Numbered from the stretch's first letter, positions 24,128 to 32,770 are shown. The stretch is DNA of 64,000 nt from Allosphingosinicella deserti (GCF_003012735.1 NZ_PXYI01000005.1:434001-498000), one strand, 5' to 3'. The notes: generated by a model from the sequence alone, not told the origin. Numbers and translations: made by a program.

Positions 24128-26905
24128 TTACATGCGGAAGGAGAGGCTGGCGAGGAAGGTGCGGCCGTTTTTGTAGAAGGCCGAGGGGCGGTCCCGGGTG
24201 CCGCTATATTGGAGATAGGTCTCGTCGAGCAGATTCTGGGCGTTGACGGTCAGGGTGACATTTTCGTTGACCTTGAACGCCGCCGACAGATCGAGCTGAT
24301 GATAGGGCGCGACCATCTCCTGCGAGCCGAGGCGGCCGATCGTGCGGAAGTAGGAGGAGCGATAATTGTAGCTCAGCCGCGCCTGGAACGGTCCCCGTTC
24401 GAAATAGGGGATGATGTTGACGCTGTGCTTCGACAGATAGGGCAGGTTGAGGATCTCGGTGGTGTCGAGATCGGTCGAGGTGCTGCTGTCCTGATAGGCG
24501 TAATTGGCCTGGATGCCGAAGCCGCCCCAGAGTTCCGCCTGGCCGTTGAGCAGGATGCCGTTGACCTTGGCCGTGCCGCCGTTGATCGGCTGCGAGACGC
24601 TGTAACGGTCTTCGAGCCGCCCGGTCAGCGAGTTGAACAGGGTGACGCCTTCGCGGCGGGTGGTGATGATGTAGTTGGAGATGTCGCGGCGATACAGTTC
24701 GACGGAGAGCAGCGCGCCGGGCCGCGGATAATATTCGGCGGTGACCTCGTAATTGGTCGACTCGTAGGGCTTGAGATTGGGATTGCCGCCGCCGGCGTCG
24801 AAGGTGATGTCGTTCTGGGTGATGGATGCCGCCAGATCCTGGTAGCGCGGCCGTGAGATCACCCTGGCGACGGCGCCGCGAACGATCAGCTTGGGATCGA
24901 TCTCGTAGGCGATGTTGAGGGTCGGCAGGAATCTCAGATAATCGGTGCTGGTCGTGGTCGGCACGGGCCGCGGATTTGGATCGGCCGGAGTCGGCAGGGT
25001 CAGTGCATAGGAGGATTCGTCTTTGGTGTAGACGAGCCGCCCGCCGATATTGCCGCGCAGGCCGCCGCTCTCGAAATCGAACTGGACGTAGCTCGCCGCC
25101 ACCCGTTCCTTGACCCGGGTGGAGGCGCCGATCTTGTCGGCGAGCGGCGAGTTGATCGCATTGGCCAGAATGTCGATCACGGATTGCTCGGGCAGGTTGA
25201 GATATTGCGTGGCGGTGCCGCTGGCGCCGGTGCCGCTAAACACGCCGCCCGGGGTGGCCAGAGTCTCGACCCCAAGCTGCGATCCGAGCAGCGACTGCTG
25301 CAGGTAGGTGTTGATGCCGCGCGCATCGACCCGGTTGACGTGGTCGGTGTAGCGAACGCCGGTGCGGAACTGGGTGAAGAAGCCGCCGATCGGCACGACC
25401 GCGTCGAAGCCGCCGAACAGGTCGCGATCGGTGGTGACGCTGTAATCGAGGCCGCCAATCTGCGCGGCGACGAGCGGTGCGCCGCCCACCAGCACCGGGC
25501 TGCCCTCGATCGTGGCCGGATTGTTGTTGGGGTTGGTGAAATAATTGGCAGGATCGGTGAGATCGCCGATGAAATTGACCTCGGCCGACGTGGGCGTGAT
25601 CGCATAGCTGAACGGCAGGCGCGTCTGCACGTTGAAGAGATATTCGGGATTGCGCCCGCCGGTCGCCTTGCTCCAACCGGCGGCGAGGGAGAAGGTGGCG
25701 CCGCCCTCGCCCTCCCAATCGGCGTAGAGGTTGATGTTGTCGGTCTTGAGCTTGGTGTGTCGCACGAGGGTGTCGAGCTGGGCGCTCTGCCCGGTGGCCG
25801 CGCCGAAGCTGGCGCCGGTGACCACGCCGTTCGAGATGGTCGCCGACTGGAGGACGTCGCCGGTCCAAGCGCCGGGGATGGTGTACATCGACTGGCTGTA
25901 ATTGTTGTAATTGCCGTCGATGTGCAGGCCCTGCAGGGTGAGGGTGAGCTCGCTGGTCGGCTTGGCCTGGAGGGTGCCGGCAACGCTTGCGCGCTCCCGC
26001 TGCTGCTGGAAATAGGCGTAATTGATGCCGAAGGGCGACGCGGCCTTGTCGAGATCGGCGAGGGTGCCGCCGGTGATCACCGCATCGGGATTCTTGAGCA
26101 CGCGCTCGCCGGCGGCGTTGGTGGTGAGGAACGGACTGCCCGTGCCGTTGGCATTGTCGTAGCCGAAGAATTCGACCCCCGAGCGCACCATCTGCTGCTT
26201 GTCGTAGGTGCCGGCGATCAGAACGCCGATCGTCTCGGACGCGTTGCGCCAGCTGTACAGGCCCGAGCCGCGGAAGCTGCCCTTCTCGGCGCGGTCGTTG
26301 TAGGAATAACCGGCAGAGGCGAACACCGAATTTGCCTCGAGCTCGAGCGGCCGGCGGGTGCGGACGATGACGGTGCCGCCGAGGCTCCCTTCCTCGATCC
26401 GCGCCTCGGGCGACTTGTAGACTTCGAGCCGGTCGACGAGCTCGGGCGCGAGCAGCGAGTAGTTGAAGGTGCGGCTGCTCGGATCGTTGTCGTTGCCGCC
26501 CCAATCGGCCGAAGCGAGGCCGTGGCCGTCGAGCAGCATGCGGTTGAGTGCCGGATCGGTGCCGAGGATGGCGACCTTCTCGCCTTCGCCGAACCGGCGA
26601 TCGATCGACACGCCCGGGATGTGCGAGAGCGATTCGGCGACGTTGCGGTCCGGGAACTTGCCGATGTCCTCGGCCGAGATCGCGTCGACCACGGCGTTGG
26701 CGTTGCGCTTGATGTTGATCGACTGGCGCAGCGAGCCGGCATAGCCGGTGACGACGATCTCCTCCTCCGTGGTGTCGGCGCCGGTATCGGCTGCCGGAGC
26801 GGAAGCGGCTTGGTCCGTGGGCGCCTCGGCCGGTGGCTGGGCATGGGCCGTGCCGGCGAACCCGGCGAAGGCCGAAGAGAGCAGAACAGTGTAACGCAAA
26901 CGCAT
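24128..26905 (-). CDS. TonB-dependent receptor
   Basis: A 925-residue outer-membrane receptor. The signal peptide covers residues 1-23 (ending TAHAQ), an acidic spacer follows, then EEEIVVTGYAGSLRQSINIK, the plug with SAEDIGKFPDRNVAESL, ALNRMLLDGHGL and EARIEEGSLGGTVIVRTRRP (key elements only), and a barrel ending NGRTFLASLSFRM. The ATG at 26905 was chosen for its GGGAAGGTCGG ribosome site and the clean signal peptide; the frame is open upstream without coding character. It carries a perfect operator palindrome 88 nt upstream, shared with the TBDR at 18964. The ligand is unknown; carbohydrate-type plug motifs suggest a sugar or sugar acid oligomer. Confidence 0.92.
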   Translation of the reverse strand: MRLRYTVLLSSAFAGFAGTAHAQPPAEAPTDQAASAPAADTGADTTEEEIVVTGYAGSLRQSINIKRNANAVVDAISAEDIGKFPDRNVAESLSHIPGVSIDRRFGEGEKVAILGTDPALNRMLLDGHGLASADWGGNDNDPSSRTFNYSLLAPELVDRLEVYKSPEARIEEGSLGGTVIVRTRRPLELEANSVFASAGYSYNDRAEKGSFRGSGLYSWRNASETIGVLIAGTYDKQQMVRSGVEFFGYDNANGTGSPFLTTNAAGERVLKNPDAVITGGTLADLDKAASPFGINYAYFQQQRERASVAGTLQAKPTSELTLTLQGLHIDGNYNNYSQSMYTIPGAWTGDVLQSATISNGVVTGASFGAATGQSAQLDTLVRHTKLKTDNINLYADWEGEGGATFSLAAGWSKATGGRNPEYLFNVQTRLPFSYAITPTSAEVNFIGDLTDPANYFTNPNNNPATIEGSPVLVGGAPLVAAQIGGLDYSVTTDRDLFGGFDAVVPIGGFFTQFRTGVRYTDHVNRVDARGINTYLQQSLLGSQLGVETLATPGGVFSGTGASGTATQYLNLPEQSVIDILANAINSPLADKIGASTRVKERVAASYVQFDFESGGLRGNIGGRLVYTKDESSYALTLPTPADPNPRPVPTTTSTDYLRFLPTLNIAYEIDPKLIVRGAVARVISRPRYQDLAASITQNDITFDAGGGNPNLKPYESTNYEVTAEYYPRPGALLSVELYRRDISNYIITTRREGVTLFNSLTGRLEDRYSVSQPINGGTAKVNGILLNGQAELWGGFGIQANYAYQDSSTSTDLDTTEILNLPYLSKHSVNIIPYFERGPFQARLSYNYRSSYFRTIGRLGSQEMVAPYHQLDLSAAFKVNENVTLTVNAQNLLDETYLQYSGTRDRPSAFYKNGRTFLASLSFRM

Positions 26906-27209
26906 AAGCCGACCTTCCCGTGACAAGCAGTCGCCGCGGTCCCGACAGGGACGCAGGACCCGGACGGGACGCTCGTTAGGCCGACGCGGCGAGATCGTAT
27001 ACGATCCTCGCAGGCTGATGCGCCGAGACGAGCCGCTGGCGGCACGAGTTGCGGAACAAGACGGGCTCAGAGCCGCGGCCAAACGGGACGCCGCGGATGC
27101 GCGATACCGGCCGGCCTTGCCGACGAAGCGTGGTATCGCCCTTCATGACGGATGGTGGGCGATCCCATGAGGCAACGATGACGCATGAGCTAACCGGGGG
27201 CGATCGTAA
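26906..27209. other. 304-nt upstream region of the TBDR at 24128-26905
   Basis: It lies between the SRPBCC gene stop and the TBDR start on the minus strand. It contains the operator at 26994-27005. No other hairpin, repeat or short gene is convincing; a promoter must lie around the operator but no clear -35/-10 pair could be assigned. Confidence 0.45.
26994..27005. promoter_or_regulatory. Candidate GntR-type operator ATCGTATACGAT
   Basis: A perfect 12-bp palindrome (14 bp as GATCGTATACGATC). A 10/12 match lies at the identical distance upstream of the TBDR at 18964, and both are preceded, in the gene's direction, by GCCTGCGA. No GntR gene lies next to either receptor; the one at 5239 is the only GntR in the window. 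Confidence 0.6.
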
Positions 27210-27608
27210 TCAGCCCCCCTCGAAGTGCGCCTTCATCCGTTGCAGCCCCGCCGCCATCATCGGCGCGATGCGCTCGGCGAACGAAGGGGGCAGCGCGTCC
27301 GCAGTCCAGGTCACGCGGGCGCCACCCGGTGCTGCGAAGACCTGCAGCGCGCCGTTATGATGCTCGATACCCAGCACGCTCCACACCAGTCGGCGGCGCT
27401 CCTGGTCGATCGCGACGATCACCTCGTCCGCGATGACGCCGCCGGCGAACGTCACCCGCCGCGTCGGCGTCACGGCATCCGCAAGCATCTCGGTGTCGAC
27501 GACGAAACCGGGCACCAGGCGCGTGTGGAGCGCGCCGACATCACACGCGGCGTCCCAGATCGCCTCGGGCGCTGCGGCGATCTCGATCTCGTGGTGGATG
27601 GTCGGCAT
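27210..27608 (-). CDS. SRPBCC family protein (polyketide cyclase/START-like)
   Basis: A 132-residue protein with the helix-grip fold pattern: an N-terminal strand HHEIEIAAAPEAIWDA, a central AGGVIADEVIVAID, and a long C-terminal helix SFAERIAPMMAAGLQRMKAHFE. The length is typical. Members bind small hydrophobic ligands; function varies widely and none can be assigned. The ribosome site GGGAGAGG is strong. It is divergent from the Ada-type gene, with 126 nt between starts. Confidence 0.8.
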   Translation of the reverse strand: MPTIHHEIEIAAAPEAIWDAACDVGALHTRLVPGFVVDTEMLADAVTPTRRVTFAGGVIADEVIVAIDQERRRLVWSVLGIEHHNGALQVFAAPGGARVTWTADALPPSFAERIAPMMAAGLQRMKAHFEGG

Positions 27609-27734
27609 GGCCTCTCCCTTTCTCCGATGAATGCGGGGCAGGATAAGCCGGACGGCCGGGCTGCGGCTGGCACGAAACGGACCTCGTCATCCGCTCCGCG
27701 TGACGTACCGGTCCGCCGAGCGTAACAAGAGAGG

Positions 27735-28331
27735 GTGCAACGCAGCCGCCACCTGGATCATCCGGATATCAGCTTCGAGATGTGCGAGCGTGCGCGCTAT
27801 GCGCGGGATCCGGCCTATGACGGGATCCTGTTCATCGCGGTGACCTCGACCCGCATCTATTGCCGCCCGGTCTGCCCGGTGCGCCAGCCGCTGAGCCGCA
27901 ACGTGCGTTACTTGCCGAGCGCGGCCGCGGCGGAAGCGGCGGGGTTCCGGCCCTGCCTGCGCTGCCGGCCCGAGGCGGCGCCGCACTCGCCGGCGTGGAT
28001 CGGCGCGCAGGCGACGGTACGCCGCGCCTTGCGGCTGATCGAGGAGGGGGCGCTCGACGGCGACGCGGCGGGCGTCGAGCGGCTTGCCGAACGGCTCGGT
28101 ATCGGGCCGCGGCATCTCTCGCGCCTGTTCCGCCGCTATCTCCAGACCACGCCGACCGCCGCCGCCCGCACCGCCCGGGTGCAGCGCGCCAAGCGGCTGA
28201 TCGACGGATCCGGGCTGCCGATGACGGAGATCGCCCACCGCGCCGGCTTCCGAAGCCTGCGCGCGTTCAACGCCACCTTCCAGGCGGTGTACCGCATGCC
28301 TCCGAGCGCGCTGCGGCGGGTGCAGCCCTGA
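27735..28331 (+). CDS. Ada-like protein: metal-binding domain plus AraC-type HTH
   Basis: A 198-residue protein with the Ada N-terminal zinc domain (Cys43, Cys47, Cys74 and Cys77, in YCRPVCP and PCLRCRPE), in which a cysteine accepts methyl groups from DNA phosphotriesters, followed by an AraC-type DNA-binding domain (residues 95-195, GIGPRHLSRLFRRYL and MTEIAHRAGFRSLRAFN). The usual C-terminal partner, either an AlkA glycosylase or the O6-methylguanine methyltransferase domain, is missing: the frame stops cleanly and only a terminator follows. It is probably a regulator or sensor of the methylation response. The GTG start at 27735 follows AGAGAGG. Confidence 0.88.
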   Translation: MQRSRHLDHPDISFEMCERARYARDPAYDGILFIAVTSTRIYCRPVCPVRQPLSRNVRYLPSAAAAEAAGFRPCLRCRPEAAPHSPAWIGAQATVRRALRLIEEGALDGDAAGVERLAERLGIGPRHLSRLFRRYLQTTPTAAARTARVQRAKRLIDGSGLPMTEIAHRAGFRSLRAFNATFQAVYRMPPSALRRVQP

Positions 28332-28397
28332 TGACATCCCGTAAGCCGGAAGACATTGGCTGAAACGGCGGCCTGAGCCCCCAGCGTCTCTCCGCCG

Positions 28398-28422
28398 GCC
28401 GTTCGCCCCGTGGGCGAACGGC
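28398..28422. terminator. Convergent terminator hairpin
   Basis: GCCGTTCGCCC and GGGCGAACGGC form a perfect 11-bp stem with a 3-nt loop, between the convergent Ada-like and ohr genes. Confidence 0.7.
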
Positions 28423-28435
28423 GCGGGGTTTGCGG

Positions 28436-28831
28436 TCAGGCGAGTGCGAGTTCGACCTCGATATTGCCGCGGACGGCCTTGGAGTAAGGGCAGATCAGGT
28501 CGGCGGCCTCGATCAGTTCCTGGGCGGTCTCGCGGTCGAGGCCGGGGACGCTGACGTCGAGGCGCGCGCGCAGGAAGAAGCCGTCGGCACCCTGCAGCAG
28601 ATCGAGCTCGGCATCCACTTCCGGAGTCTCGGGCAGGCGGATCTTGCGCTGGGCGGCAGCGACACCGAGCGCGCCGAGGAAGCAGGCGGACCATGCGGCG
28701 GCGAACAGATGTTCCGCGGCCGGATGCGGTGCGGGCAGCGGGAGATCGAGCGTGCCGTCACTGCTGCGCGCGCTACCGTTGCTGCCGCCAACGACGTGGG
28801 CGCCACCGGTGAAGAGGATCTTGTCGGTCAT
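28436..28831 (-). CDS. ohr: Organic hydroperoxide resistance protein (Ohr/OsmC family)
   Basis: Ohr reduces fatty acid and other organic hydroperoxides using a reactive cysteine pair, with lipoyl proteins as reductants. The 131-residue protein has both cysteines in the expected settings: Cys50 in WSACFLGAL and Cys114 in LICPYSKAVRGNIEV, which is Ohr rather than OsmC type. The start at 28831 (MTDKILFTGG) matches the family N-terminus; the earlier in-frame ATG at 28858 lies in the operator region. It is divergent from its regulator ohrR, and a tandem palindrome lies between them. Confidence 0.95.
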   Translation of the reverse strand: MTDKILFTGGAHVVGGSNGSARSSDGTLDLPLPAPHPAAEHLFAAAWSACFLGALGVAAAQRKIRLPETPEVDAELDLLQGADGFFLRARLDVSVPGLDRETAQELIEAADLICPYSKAVRGNIEVELALA

Positions 28832-28856
28832 GCGTGCTGTCCTTTCGAATGAGTCC

Positions 28857-28944
28857 AATCGGCTCCGATTAAATCGGATGCGATGTAAATAGCTGCGGTG
28901 GCATGGCCCGTCAACCCCCTTCCGATCTTATCGGATACGATCTA
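28857..28944. promoter_or_regulatory. Tandem OhrR operator
   Basis: Two 23-nt direct repeats (28865-28887 and 28922-28944, 57 nt apart, 18 of 23 identical) each begin with the palindrome CCGAT-NNN-ATCGG (centres TAA and CTT). A further half-site AATCGG at 28857-28862 pairs with the first copy. They lie in the ohr/ohrR divergent promoter region, where peroxide-sensing OhrR is expected to bind. Confidence 0.7.
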
Positions 28945-28974
28945 TATCGGTGGTGCTATCAGGAGAGATGTTTC

Positions 28975-29487
28975 ATGGCCGCCACGAACGACGCGCCGAA
29001 GCCCGGTTCAGACGCTCCGACCGACGCCTCGGACAACATGCCGGTGCAGGGCGGAGAGATTCGCAGCCTGTCCAACTTCCTCTGCTTCGCCATTTATTCG
29101 GCGAACCTCGCCTTCGGCCGCGCCTACAAGCCCGTGCTGGATCCGATCGGCCTCACCTACACGCAGTATATCGCGCTGGTCGCGCTGGCGCAGGAGGACG
29201 GGCAGACGGTCGGCGCGCTCGGCGAGAAACTGTTCCTCGAATCGAACACGCTGACGCCGATCCTCAAGAAGCTCGAAAGCCTCGGCTTTCTCGAACGCCG
29301 CCGCGACCCGGCCGACGAACGGCAGGTGCGGATGACCCTCACCGCCGCCGGCCGCCGGCTGCTCGAAACCGATCCGGGCGTTGCCGTCGCGGAGGCGGCG
29401 GAGCTCGGCGACGAGCTTGCCGACCTGCAGCGCGCGGTCGCCGACCTGCGTGACAAGCTGCTGCGCGCGGGCAGGAAGGTGGCGTAA
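28975..29487 (+). CDS. ohrR: OhrR, MarR-family organic peroxide-sensing repressor
   Basis: A 170-residue winged-helix repressor. The only cysteine, Cys37 in NFLCFAIYSANLAFGRAY, is in the position of the peroxide-sensing cysteine, so this is a one-Cys OhrR. The wing and recognition helix follow (TVGALGEKLFLESNTLTPIL, then RRRDPADERQVRMTLT). About 25 extra acidic/Pro-rich residues precede the sensing cysteine compared with short homologues. The ATG at 28975 follows AGGAGAG. It should repress ohr, and itself, through the tandem palindromes in the shared promoter region until oxidised. Confidence 0.94.
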   Translation: MAATNDAPKPGSDAPTDASDNMPVQGGEIRSLSNFLCFAIYSANLAFGRAYKPVLDPIGLTYTQYIALVALAQEDGQTVGALGEKLFLESNTLTPILKKLESLGFLERRRDPADERQVRMTLTAAGRRLLETDPGVAVAEAAELGDELADLQRAVADLRDKLLRAGRKVA

Positions 29488-29627
29488 GAACGACATCAGT
29501 GCGCCATGGCCTTGCGGCTGCCGGTCGTCTGGCCGGTAGGGGCGCGGAACTCCGCCACCGCTTCGCTGTTGCATCGGAGAGGGTTTTCACAACCACAGGC
29601 TGGAGCGATGTACGGCGGACGATCCCG

Positions 29628-31118
29628 ATGACGGCTTCTCGGGAAATCGAGCTGAAGCTCGAACTGAGCGAAGCCGGCGCCCGGGCCCTGCGCACAGCCG
29701 GCGTGCTGGCGGGCACGGCGCCGAGCACCGCCCGCCAGACCACTATCTATTACGACACGGCCAAGCGTGCGCTCGCCCGGCGCGGCATGACGCTGCGCCT
29801 GCGCCGGTCGGGCGGCCGGGTGATCCAGACCATCAAGCAGGCGCGTGGCGATGCGGCCGGGCTGTTCGCGCGCGCCGAATATGAAGAGGATGTCGCCGGG
29901 CCCGGGCTCGATTTCGACGCGATCGATCGAACCCCGATCGGCAGCAGCATCGGCGCCAAGCGGCGCGGGAAGCTCGAGCCGGTGGTGACCTCCACCGTCG
30001 AGCGAAGCGTGTGGCTGCTCGATCATGCGGGGAGCGCGCTCGAGGTCAATCTCGACGAGGGCATCATCGTGGCGGGCGGCACCGAGCAGCCACTGAGGGA
30101 GCTCGAGATCGAGCTGAAGCGCGGTGCGCCCGACGCCATCCTAGACCTGGCGCGCGCGATTGCCCGCGACGTCGACATCAGCATCGGCGTGCTCACCAAG
30201 GCGGAACGCGGCTTCGCGCTTGCCGCCGGAACGCTCGGCACGGTCAGCAAGGCGGAGCCGATCCTGATCGGTCCCGGCATGACCGTCGCCGAAAGCTTCG
30301 CCGCGATCGTCCACGCCTGCCTCAAGCATTTCCGGTTGAACGAGGGGCTGATCGTCGAACGCCGCGACGCCGAGGCACTGCACCAGGCGCGCGTGGCGAT
30401 GCGGCGGCTGCGATCCGCATTGTCGCTGTTCGCGCCGGCAATCGCCGATCCGGAATTCGCCAGGCTCAGGGAGGAATTGCGCTGGTTCACCGGCACGCTC
30501 GGCGACGCCCGCAATCTCGACGTCCTGCTGCAGCGCTTCGCCGACGAAGCGCTCCCGGCCGAGGACGAAGCCGCGCTGACGGCGTCGCGCGACGCTGCCT
30601 ATGCGCAGGTTCTCGCCGCCTTGGGTTCCGGGCGCGCGCGGACGCTGATGCTCGATCTGGTCGGTTGGATCGAATTGGGGGCCTGGCGGACGGGCGACGC
30701 CGCGACCGCGCCGATCCTTTCGTTCGCCCTCGACCGGCTGGAACGGCGCTGGCGCAAGATCAAGAAGGCCGGGCCGCAGCTTAAGACGCTCGACGAGGAG
30801 CCGCGCCATCGGCTCCGCATCGAGATCAAGAAGCTGCGCTACGCCCTGGAGTTTCTCGCCGGGCTGTTCGATCCGGACAGCCACAAGGCATTCCTGCACG
30901 CAATGGCCAACATGCAGGAGGAGCTTGGCGCGCTCAACGATTTCGCCACCGCGCGCGGGCTGCTCTCCGAGATCCCGGGGATCGCGCCGGAGCGCATTCC
31001 CGCGCCCGGCCGCGATGCGGAGCGCAAGCATCTGCGCAAGGCGCAAAAGGCGTTTGCCAACGTACGTGCCGTCGGCCCCTATTGGCGCGAGGCCGTGGCC
31101 TCAGGCGCAACGCCGTGA
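29628..31118 (+). CDS. CYTH and CHAD domain protein, inorganic triphosphatase-like
   Basis: A 496-residue protein fusing a CYTH triphosphatase domain (residues 3-200; the E-x-E-x-K signature is Glu6, Glu8, Lys10 in REIELKLEL, with LRLRRSGGRVIQTIK and LEIELKRG) to a CHAD domain (residues 215-490; conserved histidine/Arg helices in LHQARVAMRRLRSAL and RHRLRIEIKKLRYALEFL). CYTH domains of this class hydrolyse inorganic tripolyphosphate; CHAD domains bind polyphosphate. The pair matches E. coli YgiF-like proteins. ATG 29628 was chosen because it starts the CYTH signature; the frame is open upstream but not conserved. The Nudix gene follows 19 nt later. Confidence 0.92.
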   Translation: MTASREIELKLELSEAGARALRTAGVLAGTAPSTARQTTIYYDTAKRALARRGMTLRLRRSGGRVIQTIKQARGDAAGLFARAEYEEDVAGPGLDFDAIDRTPIGSSIGAKRRGKLEPVVTSTVERSVWLLDHAGSALEVNLDEGIIVAGGTEQPLRELEIELKRGAPDAILDLARAIARDVDISIGVLTKAERGFALAAGTLGTVSKAEPILIGPGMTVAESFAAIVHACLKHFRLNEGLIVERRDAEALHQARVAMRRLRSALSLFAPAIADPEFARLREELRWFTGTLGDARNLDVLLQRFADEALPAEDEAALTASRDAAYAQVLAALGSGRARTLMLDLVGWIELGAWRTGDAATAPILSFALDRLERRWRKIKKAGPQLKTLDEEPRHRLRIEIKKLRYALEFLAGLFDPDSHKAFLHAMANMQEELGALNDFATARGLLSEIPGIAPERIPAPGRDAERKHLRKAQKAFANVRAVGPYWREAVASGATP

Positions 31119-31137
31119 CCGGACGCGTGCTGCAGGA

Positions 31138-31647
31138 ATGCCGGTGGCCGGTCCAATGACCGTTCCCGCCAGAGTGCTGCGCCTGGGCCTGTCGCTGTTC
31201 GGTCGGCTGGAGCGCTCCCCCGAGGGCGAGGCGCTGCCGCTGCAGGCCGCGGCTTTGCCCTGGCGCCGCGGCGCCAAAGGCGAGACCGAGCTTCTGCTGG
31301 TCACCAGCCGAAGTTCGGGCAAGTGGATCCCGCCCAAGGGTTGGCCGATGCGCGGCAAGAGTCTCGCCGAAGCCGCGCAGATCGAGGCCTACGAGGAGGC
31401 AGGGGTGCGCGGCCGGATCTCGGACGTTTCCTGCGGCGCTTTCCAGCGCTCGAAGACTCATCGCGCGCTCGGCCCGATCACCTTCCTGATCAAGCTCTAC
31501 CCGTTGGAGGTCACCGAAGAGCTCAAGACATGGCCCGAGCAGGCGCAGCGCAAACGCCGCTGGTTCGCTCCCGAAGCGGCCGCCGATGCGGTGCAACCGG
31601 CCGAGCTCGCCGACCTGCTCCGCAGTTTTCGAGTTCCCCGGCGCTAG
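31138..31647 (+). CDS. Nudix hydrolase, DIPP/Ap6A-like
   Basis: A 169-residue Nudix protein. The box region reads WIPPKGWPMRGKSLAEAA then IEAYEEAGVRG: relative to G-x5-E-x7-R-E-U-x-E-E-x-G-U the first Glu is Lys and the Arg is Ile, but the catalytic EEAGV core is intact. This PKGWP form is typical of the branch acting on diphosphoinositol polyphosphates or diadenosine polyphosphates. Start candidates are ATG 31138 and ATG 31156, neither with a good ribosome site; translational coupling to the CYTH-CHAD gene 19 nt upstream may compensate. Association with a polyphosphate-binding protein and a phosphate transporter suggests phosphate signalling. Confidence 0.85.
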   Translation: MPVAGPMTVPARVLRLGLSLFGRLERSPEGEALPLQAAALPWRRGAKGETELLLVTSRSSGKWIPPKGWPMRGKSLAEAAQIEAYEEAGVRGRISDVSCGAFQRSKTHRALGPITFLIKLYPLEVTEELKTWPEQAQRKRRWFAPEAAADAVQPAELADLLRSFRVPRR

Positions 31648-31678
31648 CAGCGCCCGCCATACCGACGGCGGCGCGCGG

Positions 31679-32770
31679 TCAGGTCGTGGCGGTCGCCGGC
31701 TGCGGCTCCGCCTGCTGATCGGATCCGCCCGCCGTCTCCGGGATGACTCGATCGAGCAGACGCGCGATCGTGCCGACGAACGGAAGCACGAGCAATGCGC
31801 CGGCGATGTTGAACAGGACGTGGGCGTTGGCGAGTTGCTGGCCGACGCCGCCGGCGGTGGCGGCGGCGAAGCGGGCGAGCAGGCCGATCAGAAGCAGGCC
31901 GAGCGTCACCGTGACGATGTTGAACAGCAGGTGGAAGACACCCGCCTTGACGGCCGCACGAGACCGCCCGATCGTCGCGATCAGCGTATCGGCGCAGGTT
32001 CCGATCTCCGCCCCGAGCATCATCGCGAGCCCGGCGGGAAGGCTGATCAAACCGCCGCCGGCCAGAGTGATCACGATCGCCATCATCGCCGAGGAGGATT
32101 GGATTGCGACGGTCACCACCGCCCCGGCAAGCACGCCGAGCAGCGGATTTTCGAGCTGCTTCAGGAAAGCGAGGATGTCCGGATGGTTCTTCAACGGCTC
32201 GGCCGCCTCGCCGATCACGTGCAGGCCGAACAGGACGATGCCGAGGCCGAGCAGAATCGACGCATGGCGCTTGACCTTGTCCGAACGCGCGAGGCCCCGC
32301 CACAGCAGGCCCGCGGCGAGCAGCACGGGCGCGAACTGATCGACGTTCCAGGCGAAGATCTGGCTGGAGACGGTGGTGCCGATGTTGGCGCCGAGGATCG
32401 CCGGCAGGGTTGCGGCGAACGGCACCAGCCCGGCATCGACGATGGTGATCATCAGGATGATCACGACGGACGAGGAATCGAGTGCCACCGTCGCGGCAGT
32501 GCCGCTCGCCAGCGCCGCCCCCCGGTTGGACGAGAAACGCTGCAGGAGCCGCTGGAAGCGACTGCCGTGCGCCGCCTTGAGGCTGCCGGCGAGGAGCTCG
32601 ACGCCGTAGAGGAAGAGGGCGAGGCCGCCGATCATCGAAAGGGCGAGGGCAAGCCAGTCGATCTTGCCGGGGTCACCCGGCGGCTGCGCAAGCGCGGAGG
32701 TCGACAGCAGCGCCGCCGCCGCGGCGAAGAGGAAGAGGGCGGATCTGGCGCGAAACGGACCGGCAGGCAT
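31679..32770 (-). CDS. Na/Pi cotransporter family protein
   Basis: A 363-residue inner-membrane protein of the PF02690 family (NptA/YjbB-like). It has an N-terminal signal or first membrane helix (residues 1-32), then two inverted repeats, each with the family motif: ATVALDSSSVVIILMI in the first and TVAIQSSSAMMAIVIT in the second. About eight further hydrophobic segments are visible. The C-terminal PhoU-like domain found in longer members is absent. It ends convergently with the Nudix gene (31-nt gap). A possible Pho-box lies just upstream. It may export or import phosphate; bacterial relatives such as YjbB are exporters. Confidence 0.88.
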   Translation of the reverse strand: MPAGPFRARSALFLFAAAAALLSTSALAQPPGDPGKIDWLALALSMIGGLALFLYGVELLAGSLKAAHGSRFQRLLQRFSSNRGAALASGTAATVALDSSSVVIILMITIVDAGLVPFAATLPAILGANIGTTVSSQIFAWNVDQFAPVLLAAGLLWRGLARSDKVKRHASILLGLGIVLFGLHVIGEAAEPLKNHPDILAFLKQLENPLLGVLAGAVVTVAIQSSSAMMAIVITLAGGGLISLPAGLAMMLGAEIGTCADTLIATIGRSRAAVKAGVFHLLFNIVTVTLGLLLIGLLARFAAATAGGVGQQLANAHVLFNIAGALLVLPFVGTIARLLDRVIPETAGGSDQQAEPQPATATT

